Assembly: GCA_002803225.1 (NCBI GenBank)
Contig: NXFV01000920.1
Location: forward strand, 40,343-104,342
DNA: 64,000 nt
Direction: 5' to 3'
Source: Gamarada debralockiae
Lineage: Eukaryota > Ascomycota > Leotiomycetes > Helotiales > Hyphodiscaceae
This document shows positions 1 to 15,307 of the stretch, piece by piece; the stretch's first letter is position 1; every line of letters begins with the position of its first letter. The position numbers were made by a program, and so were the translations under genes. The notes under the pieces are model-generated. The model was not told the DNA's origin. It saw only the letters and a list, made by a program, of their open reading frames with translations, and searched no databases.

Positions 1-1
1 A

Positions 2-967
2 GAGGGCAAATCTGTAGTTTGGAATCTTTGGAAGCAAATGATACGCGGCTTGCACGGTCTAGCGAGAACTCCATGGTCGCCGGCGGAGTTTCACGACCGA
101 GCTCCTGCCGTTTACGAATGGATTGACAAGCACGACCATTTTGCTGTGTTCTTACAAGTTGTATCCATTGCCCGAATGAGCTCCACCGAAGGAATTGGCT
201 TGATTTGCCGCTACGCAACACTTTGCCGCCCGAATTATATAAACATCTTGATTAATAACAAGAAAGAGTTATCGTATGGACTTTTATATGCTGCTGGGAG
301 GGGCCACTTGGAAGCTGTTCAGGGACTCCTCAATGCCAAGGCTGATGTCAATGCTACTGCTGCTAATGGGGGACGGACGGCGTTGCAAGCAGCGGCTGGG
401 GGTGGCCACTTGGAAGTTGTTCAAAGACTCCTCGATGCCAAGGCTGATGTCAATGCTACTGCTGGATATAACGGACGGACGGCGTTGCAAGCAGCGGCTG
501 AGGGCGGCCACTTGAAGGTTGTTCAGAGACTCCTCGATGCCAAGGCTGATGTCAATGCTACTGCTAGATATAACGAACGGACAGCGTTGCAAGCAGCGGC
601 TGAGGGCGGTCACTTGGAGGTTGTTCAGAGACTCCTTGATACCAAGGCTAATGTCAATGCTGCTGCTGGATATAACGGACGGACGGCGTTGCAAGCAGCA
701 GCTGAGGGCGGCCACTTGAAGGTTGTTCAGAGACTCCTCGATGCCAAGGCTGATGTCAATGCTACTGCTGGATATAACGGACGGACGGCGTTGCAAGCAG
801 CGGCTGAGGGCGGCCACTTGAAGGTTGTTCAAAGACTCCTCGATGCCAAGGCTGATATCAATGCTGCTGCTGCTAGATATAACGGACGGACGGCGTTGCA
901 AGCAGCGACTGGGGGCGGCCACTTGGAGGTTGTATCACTTTTGAGGTCTTTTAGAGCACGTAATTAA
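2..967 (+). CDS. Ankyrin-repeat protein, 3' end of a larger gene (5' partial)
   Basis: The reading frame is open to the left edge of the window, so the true start lies outside. About 90 non-repetitive residues come first, then about seven ankyrin repeats with the core TALQAAAEGGHLKVVQRLL and ending in an aspartate/asparagine loop (AKADVNATA). The last repeat is cut short after HLEVV and followed by a brief divergent tail and a TAA stop. In fungi such ankyrin arrays commonly form the sensor end of NACHT/NLR proteins. The upstream part here could be the linker after a NACHT domain, but that is inference because the catalytic part is not in view. The repeats are almost identical at DNA level, which suggests recent expansion or gene conversion. 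Confidence 0.75.
   Translation, partial: EGKSVVWNLWKQMIRGLHGLARTPWSPAEFHDRAPAVYEWIDKHDHFAVFLQVVSIARMSSTEGIGLICRYATLCRPNYINILINNKKELSYGLLYAAGRGHLEAVQGLLNAKADVNATAANGGRTALQAAAGGGHLEVVQRLLDAKADVNATAGYNGRTALQAAAEGGHLKVVQRLLDAKADVNATARYNERTALQAAAEGGHLEVVQRLLDTKANVNAAAGYNGRTALQAAAEGGHLKVVQRLLDAKADVNATAGYNGRTALQAAAEGGHLKVVQRLLDAKADINAAAARYNGRTALQAATGGGHLEVVSLLRSFRARN
373..935 (+). repeat. Tandem 102-bp ankyrin-coding repeat, about 5.5 units
   Basis: The word CGTTGCAAGCAGC recurs at 381, 483, 585, 687, 789 and 894, giving periods of 102, 102, 102, 102 and 105 bp. The 105-bp unit carries one extra GCT alanine codon. Differences between units are few and concentrate on K/E and A/T codon changes in the helical face and loop. 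Confidence 0.9.
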
Positions 968-1620
968 CGTTATAATCACGTGGCGCGTCTATCAGTGCTA
1001 AGATTTCCTTTACAGGCATTTCACTTATTGATCGGCTATGGAAAAATCCAGTATTATATTGTCTACCATTCGAGGGTGGATATAATAATCCAAAAATCGT
1101 TTGCCAATTCTAGTCTTCTTAAGATTATTAAAGCTTTTAAACAACGTCCCGTTCGAGGGTCATAAGGGTCATTGTACATATATACTTTGTTGTCGAGCGT
1201 AAGGATAGTGGCGTAGTAGTAACGAGCGTCAGGCTAGCTTGGAAGCCCAGTCATTGTGTAATTTCACTCAAGTGCATCACAATAAAAGCTTTTCCTAATC
1301 TAGTAAGGCTCCCACGTAAGCGCACAAGCTAAGTATATCGCAAAAAAAAAAAATTTAGTCATGATTTTGTTTTCCCTTCTTTAATACAATAAGATGAGTA
1401 TATACACTACCTATATACAACATATATAATATACTAATTCAATATAGGAATTGGTTCTATATATATTTTTATAAACTTCTATAAGTTACTCTTTAATTAT
1501 AATTACTTTAATATAATTATAATAAAGTTAATTACTTTAGAAAATATATAATATTTATTTTCTATTGTAAGATAATTAATATATTAAAGACTACTTAATT
1601 ATTTATTTATTATCTGAGTT
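968..1620. other. Gene-free, strongly AT-rich stretch
   Basis: No supported gene is visible. From about 1340 to 1615 the sequence is almost pure A/T, with TATATA-type words and stops in all frames. It switches abruptly at about 1617 to GC-rich sequence. This resembles RIP-decayed repeat DNA, although no second copy is visible in the window to prove it. Confidence 0.6.
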
Positions 1621-3039
1621 CTCTGGCCTGCCCCCCTGGGTTTAGCGACCCCCCGCTTCGGGCAAGGCGCGTGCACGGGCCCGGTGCCGCTTTCAACGTC
1701 TATAAAAGACCGCGCCCCTCCCCTCGACCCTTTTTCTGCCTCTTCACTTCCTTTTCCAACAATGCTTTCGCTGGCCGCCTGGCCTCTCGATCTCATGCCG
1801 TCCAACCCCTTCAGCTGGACCCACCCGCGGGCCCCCCTCGCCTGCCTCGCCGCAGCTGGAAGCCCGGGATGAACCTCCACATCCCTCCATTACCCACGAT
1901 CCTCCTGCCTCCTATTTCTCCGACCCCCATTTCCCTCGATGCTCGGACGATGATCCGCTCCATGGAAGGTACCGCATTGGCTAAGATACGAGCGCAGAAG
2001 CTAGGTCCATGCAGCTGTCGGCCCTCGTCGTCGCACCATCACCACCATCAGTGACCGCTGTGGTTAATGAATGGATCAGCCCGACCAAGCTCTCGAGGTG
2101 TCGCACCGTGTTCCGTCTTGGCCGATCGAAGAAAATGACTCACAATGACGCGGCCTGCTTCTGCCTAGCTGTCGCTCCGGGCGGACTGCTGATCGCGGGA
2201 AAGTGGCGGCTTGGCGGTGATGCACGTCGGTGAGTTGCAAGAAGGCAGATTGTTCTGCTCTGCTCTGCTTTGAGCCTGGCGTGTACCGCCTGACCAATGT
2301 AGAAATTGCCTCATGCAGACGGATTATAGATTGCTCGGTGGTAACCTGACGCTGGTGGCAGTGTGTGCCTTGGCTCTGAGCTGACCTGCAAGAGAAGGGC
2401 CGACACCTGCGGACGAGCCATTGATGGGATTGGACCGCTGGAGACGGCTGTAGCAAGCTGTTGACACAATACGACCTGCCTGCATTCACGACCTTGTCAC
2501 ACGACCACATCTAACCCCTGATTGATCGCCGCCTCCTGTGTCGGGTCGGCGTTGCGGGAATAAGAGGTGCAGGAAGCACATGCGGTGATGGGAATGGCGC
2601 TGGGCGAAGCAGGAGAAATGGCAGACGTGATTGCAAATTCGCATCATGATCTCTCGAATCACGGCGAAGCCGGCAGACACATGGGCGAGAAAGTACCAGG
2701 GAATCACGGCCAGGCCCGGAACCTCCTGACGTCGTATGCTGCACGCCCGCGCACAAAGACGGAAATCATATCCTGTTTGGGAATTGTGGAGGAACAAAGA
2801 GTATTAGCCGGGAGGATGAAGATGAGAAATGGAGGGTACTTTCATGCGCTGTGCCGTTTCTCGCGGTGTTGGTTTTGCTGGAGTGAGGTCTCTCGAAATG
2901 GCACGGCAGTCTTGTGCGGCAAATGAGAGCTCCGGGCAAGGTGAAAAACAGTATACAAAACAGGCGGCGCTCCTTCAAGGCTGCCCGAGAAATCCAGCAT
3001 TGTATGGCCACTATCTATTAATAAACTCAATTTCTCGCC
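1621..3039. other. GC-rich intergenic region with a possible promoter
   Basis: I see no convincing gene. A TATAAAAG box near 1700 is followed by a pyrimidine-rich leader and an ATG at 1762. The ORF from that ATG closes after 36 codons. Another frame over about 1857-1970 has a coding look but no clear start, so a spliced short gene cannot be excluded. The remainder is probably upstream sequence of the gene starting at 3040. Confidence 0.35.
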
Positions 3040-4384
3040 ATGGCTGCTGTCGATATGCGCCGTGTGAATTTCTGGCTTCCTCCTAATAATACGCAACGCA
3101 CTGTTTCGCACAAGCGTCATCGCGGGTCTGGTCCTGCATCCGCCAACTCTCTTGGTCAGGCTGCGACACTGTACGAGAAAGCTGGACCTAGGTCTCAGCA
3201 CAGCGGCAAGCCCAAGTCTGCGGCTGTAACGCAACGGCATGAATTCCCAGCCCGCTCTGAACACGACAGTGTTAAAGCTGAAGGTACGTGTGAAGCGGAA
3301 TACTTTCTACTAGACCCTCTGATCAAATGTGGATATCGCAGCCCGCGATCATGATTCCGGCAGTCATAGCAACAAGAGAGACAGCTTCCCATCTATCGAA
3401 GAGCTCTGTCAAGAAGAAATCTCACGCCGGAATGCGCAAGGCTCCTCCCAGCGCCTCAACAACCCAAGTCTGGACACAAGTGGAAGTTGTCAAGCACAGC
3501 AGCGGCCGGAAAGCAGTGCTAGTGACGGTCAAGGCTCTCGTGGTATGCATGATGGCCCTTTATCCCTTCAGCAGGTAGATTCCTAATCGGACGCAGACAG
3601 CCCAGTGATACTTGAAGATGACGAATTGAATGTCCCTTCTGTCGAAACTGCTGATATGCCTGCCCTGGCCGCCGTTAATAAATCTACGGTCGAGCTGAAG
3701 AAGCCGACCGATCATCTCGGCCCGGAAGCTGATATTGAATCTGGTCCCAACGTTGAGGACTGCCCACTTCCGGCGCTTGAAGAGGATGGCGTGGCTTCGG
3801 TTGCCGTCGCCACGGACCAACACCTCTCCGCTGGGCCATTAGAAGACATGATCAACCGACACAACGGAGACGCCCAATCCGCGTCAGAGGCCCCAGGGGC
3901 TGACACTTTACCTCAACTGTTGAACAATGGTGGACAAAAATGTGCGGATAACGTGTCTGAGCTTGAGAGAGATATGGAACTGGCTTTCCAAGAACGGGAG
4001 GACTTATCGATGGCTGCTCCCAGCTTCCCACTCCTTCACCGTCACAACCCTGAACTGACGCGCGAACAAATGGACAAGGAACTGAATCGGCATGGAACCA
4101 GGCTTGGCGGGTTAGAAGAGCCGAAAGATAGCTCCCCGCGTCATACCCAAGCCGAAGATAAGCCGCATGCGGAACAGCAGAAGCAGGAAGCAGTGAGTGC
4201 AATAGTCATGGTTGAAGATGGCGGAAGCATGGCTGAACAAGCAGAATTGGCCGAGAGTCGTTCATACGAGGACGGGAGAGAAGTAGCTGGTGGCGATACC
4301 AACTCGTCCGAATGTAGCGGTTCTAGTCACAGTATAAACGACGAGGACGATAAGGAGCTACGACCTGCAAAGCGGCAGAAGTAG
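3040..4384 (+). CDS. Disordered hypothetical protein, three exons
   Basis: I assemble exons 3040-3283, 3342-3542 and 3597-4384, giving 410 residues. The introns are 58 bp (GTACGT..GCAG) and 54 bp (GTATGC, CCTAATC branch, GCAG), and the frame is preserved across both. The start ATG sits in a CCATGG context. The protein is rich in Ser, Glu, Asp, Lys and Gln, has no recognisable domain, and ends in an acidic Ser/Glu/Asp stretch followed by a basic PAKRQK tail that could be a nuclear localisation signal. It lies 74 bp upstream of, and co-oriented with, the chromo-like/AT-hook gene, which hints at a shared nuclear role. I do not recognise the family. Splicing the two genes together did not keep the frame with the nearest candidate sites. 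Confidence 0.55.
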
Positions 4385-4458
4385 GACGTGCACAGTCTTC
4401 CTGCTGTACCCCACTCAAACCCTTTGATACTGAGAAATCTCAACCAGCTTCTCTGGCC

Positions 4459-4983
4459 ATGGACACCGACCAGGAATGGGAGATCCGCAATATCGTCGGC
4501 CGGAAAATAGTCAATGGGGAGAAACATTACTTAGTGGACTGGAGCCCGACAGCGTTGCCCAAATCTGTCAGAGTCTGTGACCTGGAATGGGCGGTCTATA
4601 AAACCGTCAGGCGGAGAATGGCCAATGGCTCAGTACAACGCTTGGCGCATTGGGAGCCGACATGGATGCCTAAATTCGAGCTGCGAGGGACGAGAGAGTT
4701 AATAGACAAGTTTGAGGCAGAACTCCAAGAGACACAGCCCCAGAGCCGGGATGGGAATGAAAAAGACGGTCTCCAGCAACCCGGCCAGAAGACCGTCCAA
4801 TGTAATGTATTGGCCAAGACAGGGCCAAAGAGACAACGAGGTCGACCTCGGAAGCGTATAACAAGCCTTGTAGGAGAGCACGGCAGCGTAGTCGGTACGG
4901 TCGATATTAGCTCAGGAGAAATAGAGGAGGCTGTTTCTAAGGAGGGCGATAAATTAATAATACAAGATAAGGTTAAGCTCTAG
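4459..4983 (+). CDS. Chromo-like domain protein with AT-hook
   Basis: Single-exon ORF of 174 residues. Residues about 5-45 resemble a chromodomain: EIRNIVGRKIVNGEKHYLVDW, with a second similar stretch (YKTVRRRMANGSVQRLAHWEPTW) at about 50-75. Residues about 123-134 contain GPKRQRGRPRKR, an AT-hook that binds the AT minor groove. A chromatin or DNA-binding protein is the natural reading. The last third of the gene (from about 4792) and its 3' flank are duplicated in inverted orientation at 13751-14418. This raises the possibility that it is a gene carried by, or part of, a repetitive element, not a stable host gene. Confidence 0.6.
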   Translation: MDTDQEWEIRNIVGRKIVNGEKHYLVDWSPTALPKSVRVCDLEWAVYKTVRRRMANGSVQRLAHWEPTWMPKFELRGTRELIDKFEAELQETQPQSRDGNEKDGLQQPGQKTVQCNVLAKTGPKRQRGRPRKRITSLVGEHGSVVGTVDISSGEIEEAVSKEGDKLIIQDKVKL

Positions 4984-5455
4984 AGACTTTGCCGTAATGA
5001 CTACAGCTGGCAGCTAAATTTTGCAGCAGAGACTACTACTTCTAATAATAACGAGGATATCAACAATTAGCCCCCTTATATATAGCTCCTATATAAAGTA
5101 TAATAAGAGAAACAGTATAGCTATACATAAGTCAGCGCTATCTCTAAATATTATTTTGTCTAAAGAGAGCTAGGAAAGGAGCGGGGAGTAGAGATAATAG
5201 GGCAGCTTTAAGAAGTTTATTATTAATATAAGTTAGATATTATCTACTAAAGTAGAGTAAATTTATCTATAAGTAAGTAGAAATAGTTTAAGAGGTTAAC
5301 GAGCAGGACTACTAATTTCGCTCATCTAAACTTGAATATATATTATTTAGAGTCAGGTTAATAATAAGTATAGTAACGTACAAATATATTTATTTCTATA
5401 TCCTTATCCAGATAGGTTTCCTTAACGCTTTCTAGTAATATACCGCCTCAAAATA
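4792..5455 (+). repeat. Dispersed repeat, copy A (covers the 3' end of the chromo/AT-hook gene)
   Basis: Matches the reverse complement of 13751-14418 over its whole length, starting within the AT-hook gene and running through an AT-rich 3' segment to the words TTTCCTTAACGCTTTCTAGTAAT. Copy A retains more C and G than copy B. Differences are mostly transitions. Confidence 0.85.
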
Positions 5456-6394
5456 CTGTGGTTCCGCTCTGTCGATATAAGTGACCTCAACAAATAACCA
5501 CTGTATGTATACGGACTTTACCACAAATATTTACCGAGAACACACACCAATACAGTATGCAGCTGAGCCGGCAGGAAAAGAGCGCCATGAGCTTTTCTAT
5601 GAGCCAGAGAGGTGATCAAGGAGTTTGGACACCCTAAGGAGGTATGAGGAATGCACATAAAACGTACTGTCATTCTAATCACTGCAGCATCTATCAGTTG
5701 ACGACTCCCTACTGCTTTCGAAGCCGGAATCCCGTTATAGGTAGCCGCCTCATCCGGATCATACACCGAGCTGATTTCCTAGCGTGGCGATACGAACGGC
5801 CCTTGGATACCCCACATCGGTTTTGGACCCTTGTGCCGACTGCGTTGGACCTCAGGGACCGTGATGCTTTCCAGCGCCAAGCCACTATCATGCTAGGGCC
5901 AGGTGTCACCTACTGGGGGACGTTATCCCTAATTCTTGATGACTCTCCCCCATTACTTTGGTTCAAGGTGATCGACCTTGCAACAATGGCGGGATCTATT
6001 GTGTTCAATAGCACCTAATAATAGGTAGGTGCAGTGAAAGGTCCTTCTCAACCTAAGTTCCTGCCTCCTCAGGATCGCCTTGAACTGTGCGTCACTTACC
6101 TAGCCTTGCTGTTAGCCGCCGTCAGATTGTTTCGGCCGGCGGTTATTGGAGCTCGGCTCGGGAATGCCGTTTCTTGAGAGTGGCTGATTCACGCCCCCAT
6201 TGTCAGAGAGTATTCCGGGAACATTAATACGACCAACCTAAATTGATACCCCCCGATACAGTTTGCTAGTGACACATCCACATTCTTTATCCTTTATACT
6301 ACGGTATATAACCTTATAGTGTATAACCTTTTACAGCCCGACACAGTTATGAAGTAATTGAGAAGAGTATTATATAGCATTGTAAGAGATATGC
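5456..6394. other. Intergenic, no supported gene
   Basis: Between repeat copy A and the HET gene. A 124-codon ORF begins at 5644 (+) but has no recognisable motif and no convincing promoter or splice structure. I do not call it a gene. Confidence 0.4.
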
Positions 6395-8537
6395 TTAAAT
6401 AAGCAGTATTCCACTACTGAATATCTCATCAGTAGTGCAGCCCGACATGCTCAACGAATGCACAGCCTCTCCATCCATAGCCCCATGTACATATGCGTGC
6501 CCAACAAGCTTAAACTCGTCATGAGCCTCCTTTCTAAGGACAAATGGTACATTACCTCCAGGCAAGATTGAAATCGAGTCTCCTTCTTTTGCATCACCTG
6601 GCACAAGTCCAAGATATCCTTTTTCAGTAAGGCAAATCATTCTTCCGCCCTGATAAACACTTGCTAGGCTGACGAATGGGTGAAATGAATGATCTTGAGC
6701 AAGTGGGCCGATTTTTAAGATCCGATTAAGCACGTCTGGACCTGGAGGGTAACGCTCCATCAAAGCCTGGTAGAACCTCACGTCATCGTCATTCGCGCGA
6801 CGGTCTGGATAGCCAGTATCCACGGTCAAAGTTCGAGATATGATCTGGTCAAGAGGCTCGTCAGGATCGCGACCTGGATTTCGATTGTACATAACCTGCA
6901 CCAAACCACATAACTTGCGACATTGCATGTCAAGTACAGAGAGTATGAATTCCTGGTTGTAGAAGTACGAATCAGAAGGTGGGTGGTAGATGCCGACGTC
7001 TGGGTACGTGATTTCAGGCCCGAGGCACATGACTTTATCCAATATAAGTGCCTTGGTGATAAGCTTTTTGCCGCAAGGCGATATTGACACATCCTCGCTC
7101 GTGTCTCCTGCCGCAAAGTAGTGGTCGAAGTGGAGGGGAACTCTTGGGCGGTGCGACCAGTCAGGAACCCAAGTAGGCATGTTCGTTACCGTCCGTTTCG
7201 TCCCAGCGTGTAAGAGCATTCTCATGCAACCGGGTGTTGGGATACCGGATGTTGAGATGCAATGTCTTGCCACATCTGCATAGAGTTTTTCCACCGTATA
7301 TCCTTCTTCGTAGTTGACTTTGATAGCCTGCCGATCAAGCGTCGGTATGACACCTAAAATTGAATAGATCTTATCCCGCTTGTCAGTGACTGCTGCAGTG
7401 TGCATCGATCCAAGTACCTCTATAAGGTCTATCCCCGACGGCACTGCTTGGATCTCGCCTCTTAGTTGACGCCATGAGTTAACCAGGTGGGAGGGATGAT
7501 TGAGATTATATTGGGTCCCGCTAGGAAAGGTTGATTCAAGGTTAATCGTCCCAGGCTTCGTTGGCCGGACTAGAGCAGCGAAACCATCAAAAGGGAAAGA
7601 AACAGATTGGAGCTCGTCGCCAAATAAACACATGACCTCCTTCGAAAGGACAATCTCTTGCATTACCCAGCTTCTAGAAAACCACTGGTGGCCCCAAAGA
7701 CTCTCATTGTTACCGCCCCTTTCTAGTTCGTGGGGTACGGCATCACAGGAACTGTCAATGGGTGCTCCAGAATATTTCGCGAACTCCAAGAAGGCCGCAT
7801 ACGGGCTAACACCTGGACCTGGTGATCCAATGTATCCAACCGTCAGGGCGGCCCTACGGTAGATCTCCGCCATCATTGGCACCTGTTGGTTCTTCTCATC
7901 TACGTCGACTTGGTTAATGCATATTCCATCGACCCACCAAAAGATATCCTCCACCTGTAGATTTGAATACCCAGGCCGTCTTTGAAGGTATTCAAAGACA
8001 TTCGCCCGTCTGCTTTGAAGGTTGTGAAAGATAGTAGCGAGCGCCTTACTCAGATTTGTCGTAATCATCATTGGTTGCCCATTACAAGTGACAACCTTGC
8101 AAAGATTGGGATTTCCCCAATGGTATGACAGTGCAGCATAGGTAGGCACATTCTCCAACGAGAAGTGCGAGAGTCGAATATTTGAGGGCGTGTCGGAGCA
8201 AAATTTCAGAAGGCGGATCTCGTGAGGCCCCACGGCCTCATATTGATATGTACGAGGTTGGGGTTGTATAGACTCGTTGACTGTTCTTCCAGATGAGTCT
8301 CTCATGTTAAAGGTGGGGTACGGGGCATCTGCCGCCCTTAAACACGCAATTCTTACCGGCGTGAGATGACATAGAAATTGTCGAATAATCTTGCCCTAGA
8401 GAGCTTTCGGAGCCTTCCACCGGTTGTGTCCTGTCTTCATGTGGACCCTTTAACGATGAAGTAGGAGGATCACGCTTTGAGGAAGTTGGGGTCAATCTCA
8501 ACTTTTCGTGTCTCCAGAACTTGGGGAATAACTTCAT
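6395..8537 (-). CDS. HET-domain (heterokaryon incompatibility) protein
   Basis: Exon 1 is 8537-8357 and exon 2 is 8298-6395. The 58-bp intron has a GTAAGA donor, a TTTAAC branch and a GAGAG acceptor, and the product is 694 residues. If the intron is not used, the ATG at 8305 gives 636 residues. The HET domain (PF06985) lies in roughly the first 230 residues: YAALSYHWG, then WWVDGICINQ, then QVPMMAEIYRRA, the three classic blocks. The first 60 residues are polar and disordered. The C-terminal two thirds have the usual divergent HET-associated sequence, including ITDKRDKIYSILG-like (VTDKRDKIYSILGV). HET domains trigger cell death in hyphal incompatibility. The gene lies between the inverted repeat copies, next to a patatin-type NLR. 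Confidence 0.9.
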
Positions 8538-9570
8538 GATGAGCCCAGATACTAGAGGAGTCTGGAGCGGTCGTCTAACCTTGATAGAGGCAGTTGAGGG
8601 CGGGCCAATATCCTGTGTCCATCGACTTTCCTTTATGATGTGTACGCATAAAACGTGGCAGTGCAATGCCGATCTCAGCCCGATAATTCGCCTGCAACAA
8701 CTCGGCGTATGCTCTACCTACATATGGCTGCGTGGTTTTCTGCCTCGTCCAATGGACGTTCTATATTTTGTTGGGTAACACTTTATGAGAGCAGATGGTG
8801 CCCACTGCCCCAGTTAAGGGAGGGCTAATGATTACCCGACAAGGCAGTCTTGATGCTCGGCTCGAAATCGCCGGGCTAGTGCGTTGTGTTCTGGATATTG
8901 TGAAAAGCATAATGCAAAGATGTCGAGCCTTTTATTTGCATTCACCTCTCATATTATGTGCAGCTGCACCTGTGTTGATATATGACACCCTGTGACAACT
9001 TGATGCGAATGAGATCGGGCTTAGTTTCTGTCCTTGGGAACCTGTGTCTGATCGGATTGACTCTCGGAGGCACGGGTTTAAACTTTACCAGACCCACCAC
9101 CATCGACAAAGGATTAGTCGTAGCCACTGGTGTGTATTTTCGTGTGGTTATTCAATAGCGCATATTGCGATGCTACCCTCTTTTTGGAATTTGCTATGAT
9201 GACGTGTACAGTAATATTAAGAGATGTAAGGTTATGGTATTAGTGTGAAGTTTATCATGACACTGCCCCAGCACTGCCCCATAAGTTGGAGACGGCACAG
9301 TCAGATACGTAGTACACGAGGCTCTCAGCTGAACATCTCACCCCTTGCAGGGCATAGAAGGGTACGACAGCCTTGTCCCAGTGGGCAAAGATAACTGACA
9401 ACAGCACCACCGAATCCTCACTGAATGTTTGTCATCGCATGCCGGAGTGGACTACTCTGTTAAAGTATCTTGGAAGCAATCAAAGACCTGCGAGACCACG
9501 CCCAAAATTTCTTCAGCACGGTAAGGCCCTCTGCCAATTCTACTAGATACAACTGAATGTAACTTTTAAG
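8538..9570. other. Divergent intergenic region between HET and NLR genes
   Basis: About 1 kb between the minus-strand HET gene and the plus-strand NLR. Short ORFs are present but show no motif. It probably contains both promoters. Confidence 0.5.
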
Positions 9571-13375
<3,805 letters not shown>

Positions 13376-13466
13376 TGCGGAGCATCCAGACACCCTGACC
13401 AGCATAGCCGGCCTTGCGTACGCCTGGAAGGGGCAGGGCCGAGTTGCGGCTAAGGAGAGGGATTGA
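13376..13466 (+). pseudogene. Out-of-frame kinesin-light-chain-type TPR remnant
   Basis: A different frame overlapping the NLR end, from about 13310, reads [31 protein letters not shown], split here as [16 protein letters not shown] then TSIAGLAYAWKGQGR. This is the standard TPR of fungal NLRs. It is not in frame with the WW domains, and I found no intron of normal size that connects it. Most likely it is the remains of an original TPR array cut off by a frameshift. Confidence 0.5.
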
Positions 13467-13750
13467 TACCATGTGCATTACTGTCCACCATACTTTATTT
13501 CTAACCGCTCGGTAAGGTGAGATTGTATGTCGAGGTTCTATGAAGTGCCATGGGATAAAATTTGATACGTGCATGCCCCTAGTGGTTCGCCTTAAGCATT
13601 TGAAGAACAGGACGCCAATTTCGCTCATAGCTGTACTATGTCGCGATATTCAGCGGACACTGTAGAGGGTGGAGCAGGTGACTGTATGTACCTGACAAAA
13701 GCAGCTGATACGCTGAGGCTTCTGGCAGAAGGCTTCTTCCAGGCGTTAGC

Positions 13751-14418
13751 ATTTTAAGGCAGTAAATTACTAGAAAGCGTTAAGGAAACCTCTTATAATA
13801 AGATAATAGAAATAAATATATTTGTACGTTACTACAACTATTATTAACTTAACTCTAAATAATATATATTTAAGTTCAGATAAGTAAAATTAGTAGTTTT
13901 ACTTATTAAACTCTAAAACTATTCCTACTTACTTATAAATAAATCTACTCTACTTTAGTAGATAATATCTAGCTTATATTAGTAGTAAATTTCTTAAAGC
14001 CGCCCTATTATCTCTACTCTTAGCCCCTTTTCTAGCTCTCTTTAGATAAAATAATATTTAGAGATAGTACTAACTTATATACTACTATGCTGTCTCTCCT
14101 ATTACACTTTATATAGGAGCCGTATATAAGAGGGCTAATTATTGATATTCTTATTATTATTAGAAGTAGTAGTCTCTACTATAATATTTAGCTATTAGCT
14201 GTAGTTATTACAGTAAAGTTTCTAGAGGCTTAATATTACCTTGTATTATTGATTTCTCGCCCCCCTTATTAGAAACAGCCTCCTCTATTTCTCCTGAGCT
14301 GATGTTGACTGCACTGACCACGCTGCCGTGCTCTCCTACAAGGCTTGTCGTGCGCTTCCGAGGTCGACCTCGTTGTCTCTTTGGCCCTGTCTCGGCCAAT
14401 AAATTACATTGGACGATC
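13751..14418 (-). repeat. Dispersed repeat, copy B (inverted, RIP-like decay)
   Basis: Reverse complement matches 4792-5455. It still encodes the AT-hook part (KRQRGRPRKR) but lacks the chromo-like half. Relative to copy A it has many C-to-T and G-to-A changes, for example the A-copy word TGCAGCAGAG at 5022-5031 reads TATAGTAGAG here. CpA-to-TpA changes dominate. Confidence 0.85.
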
Positions 14419-14698
14419 TTGTGAGGTGTTTAGGCACATAATCGCATGCTTGAAGGAAGGCCGCGCCCCAACTGCAAATGTGCTCGATTGCCGAATTGTC
14501 TACTCTGACAAGATGGAGGATGCAATGATCTTCTTGCTAGCTGGAGGGACGTCCATGTATGCTCTGAAGTATTTGGTTGACAAGGTCAAAGAGCTCTTAC
14601 TACGTGAAGGAGTCAGGCAGTCCGAGGTTGGGCTTGCCTTCTTACAAAGGTGTTCAAACGACACTGGCTACGATCTAATCCGAGAAAACCTCTTGTGA
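14419..14698 (+). pseudogene. Truncated hypothetical gene fragment at repeat border
   Basis: An open frame of about 92 codons starts exactly where repeat copy B ends and runs to a TGA at 14698. It looks coding (for example MEDAMIFLLAGG and VGLAFLQRCSND) and is free of low-complexity bias, but I do not recognise it. The 5' part appears to have been removed or displaced by the repeat. It could be a real small gene with an undetected first exon. Confidence 0.35.
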
Positions 14699-15307
14699 GC
14701 ATTAATTACATACACGTAATGTAGCAATCTCCCTTTGTAAAGTCTCCCAATCATGGTGCTCCTCGCACGGTAGGTATGGCAAGTTTGGCCTCGGGATGAG
14801 GGTGGCGTGCCAGTCGTGTCGTCACAGTCCAACTGCTCCAGGGGCCGTTGTTGTATACCGTCTTGCTAGACGTCACCAAGTTGTATGGAAAAGTTGATCT
14901 GTAGATTTCAAATCAACCACATTATTTGGAATTATTGGGAGCGATTTGAAATGAGTTGGTGATATAAAACGTAACCATTGGCCCATTCTACGCGCTCGGT
15001 TTCACGCTGCCACGCTTGTCTGGTGAGGGGTTGGCACTGTTGTTCAGAGCAGAACCGATCACTCTCTGGGGGCTGGCGCAATGGGTGGAGGAGAGCCTGT
15101 GCCCAAAGCCTTTAAGGGTCTCAGAGTTGGATCAGGCAATTCGTAACTTGGACTTCAATCGCGGGCCCGTTGACTGAAAAGTAGTGTGCGGAAGGAATCA
15201 GCTTACTTTCATCAATCAATCATGAACTTTGTTACATCTTTCCAGCCATACCAGGCGATGCAGTCCCATATATACATCCACTCATACAAACATACAGTCG
15301 TTACTCA
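14699..15307. other. Intergenic, no gene seen
   Basis: Lies downstream of the minus-strand channel gene. No supported ORF or RNA structure. Confidence 0.5.

Noticed and set aside
284..922. 212-codon minus-strand ORF over the ankyrin repeats
   Set aside because: Repetitive antisense shadow of the ankyrin array; no motif.
4381..4447. Intron joining the disordered gene to the chromo/AT-hook gene
   Set aside because: Donor at 4381 and acceptor at 4447 do not preserve the frame.
5644..6018. 124-codon plus-strand ORF
   Set aside because: No recognisable motif, neighbour support or splice pattern.
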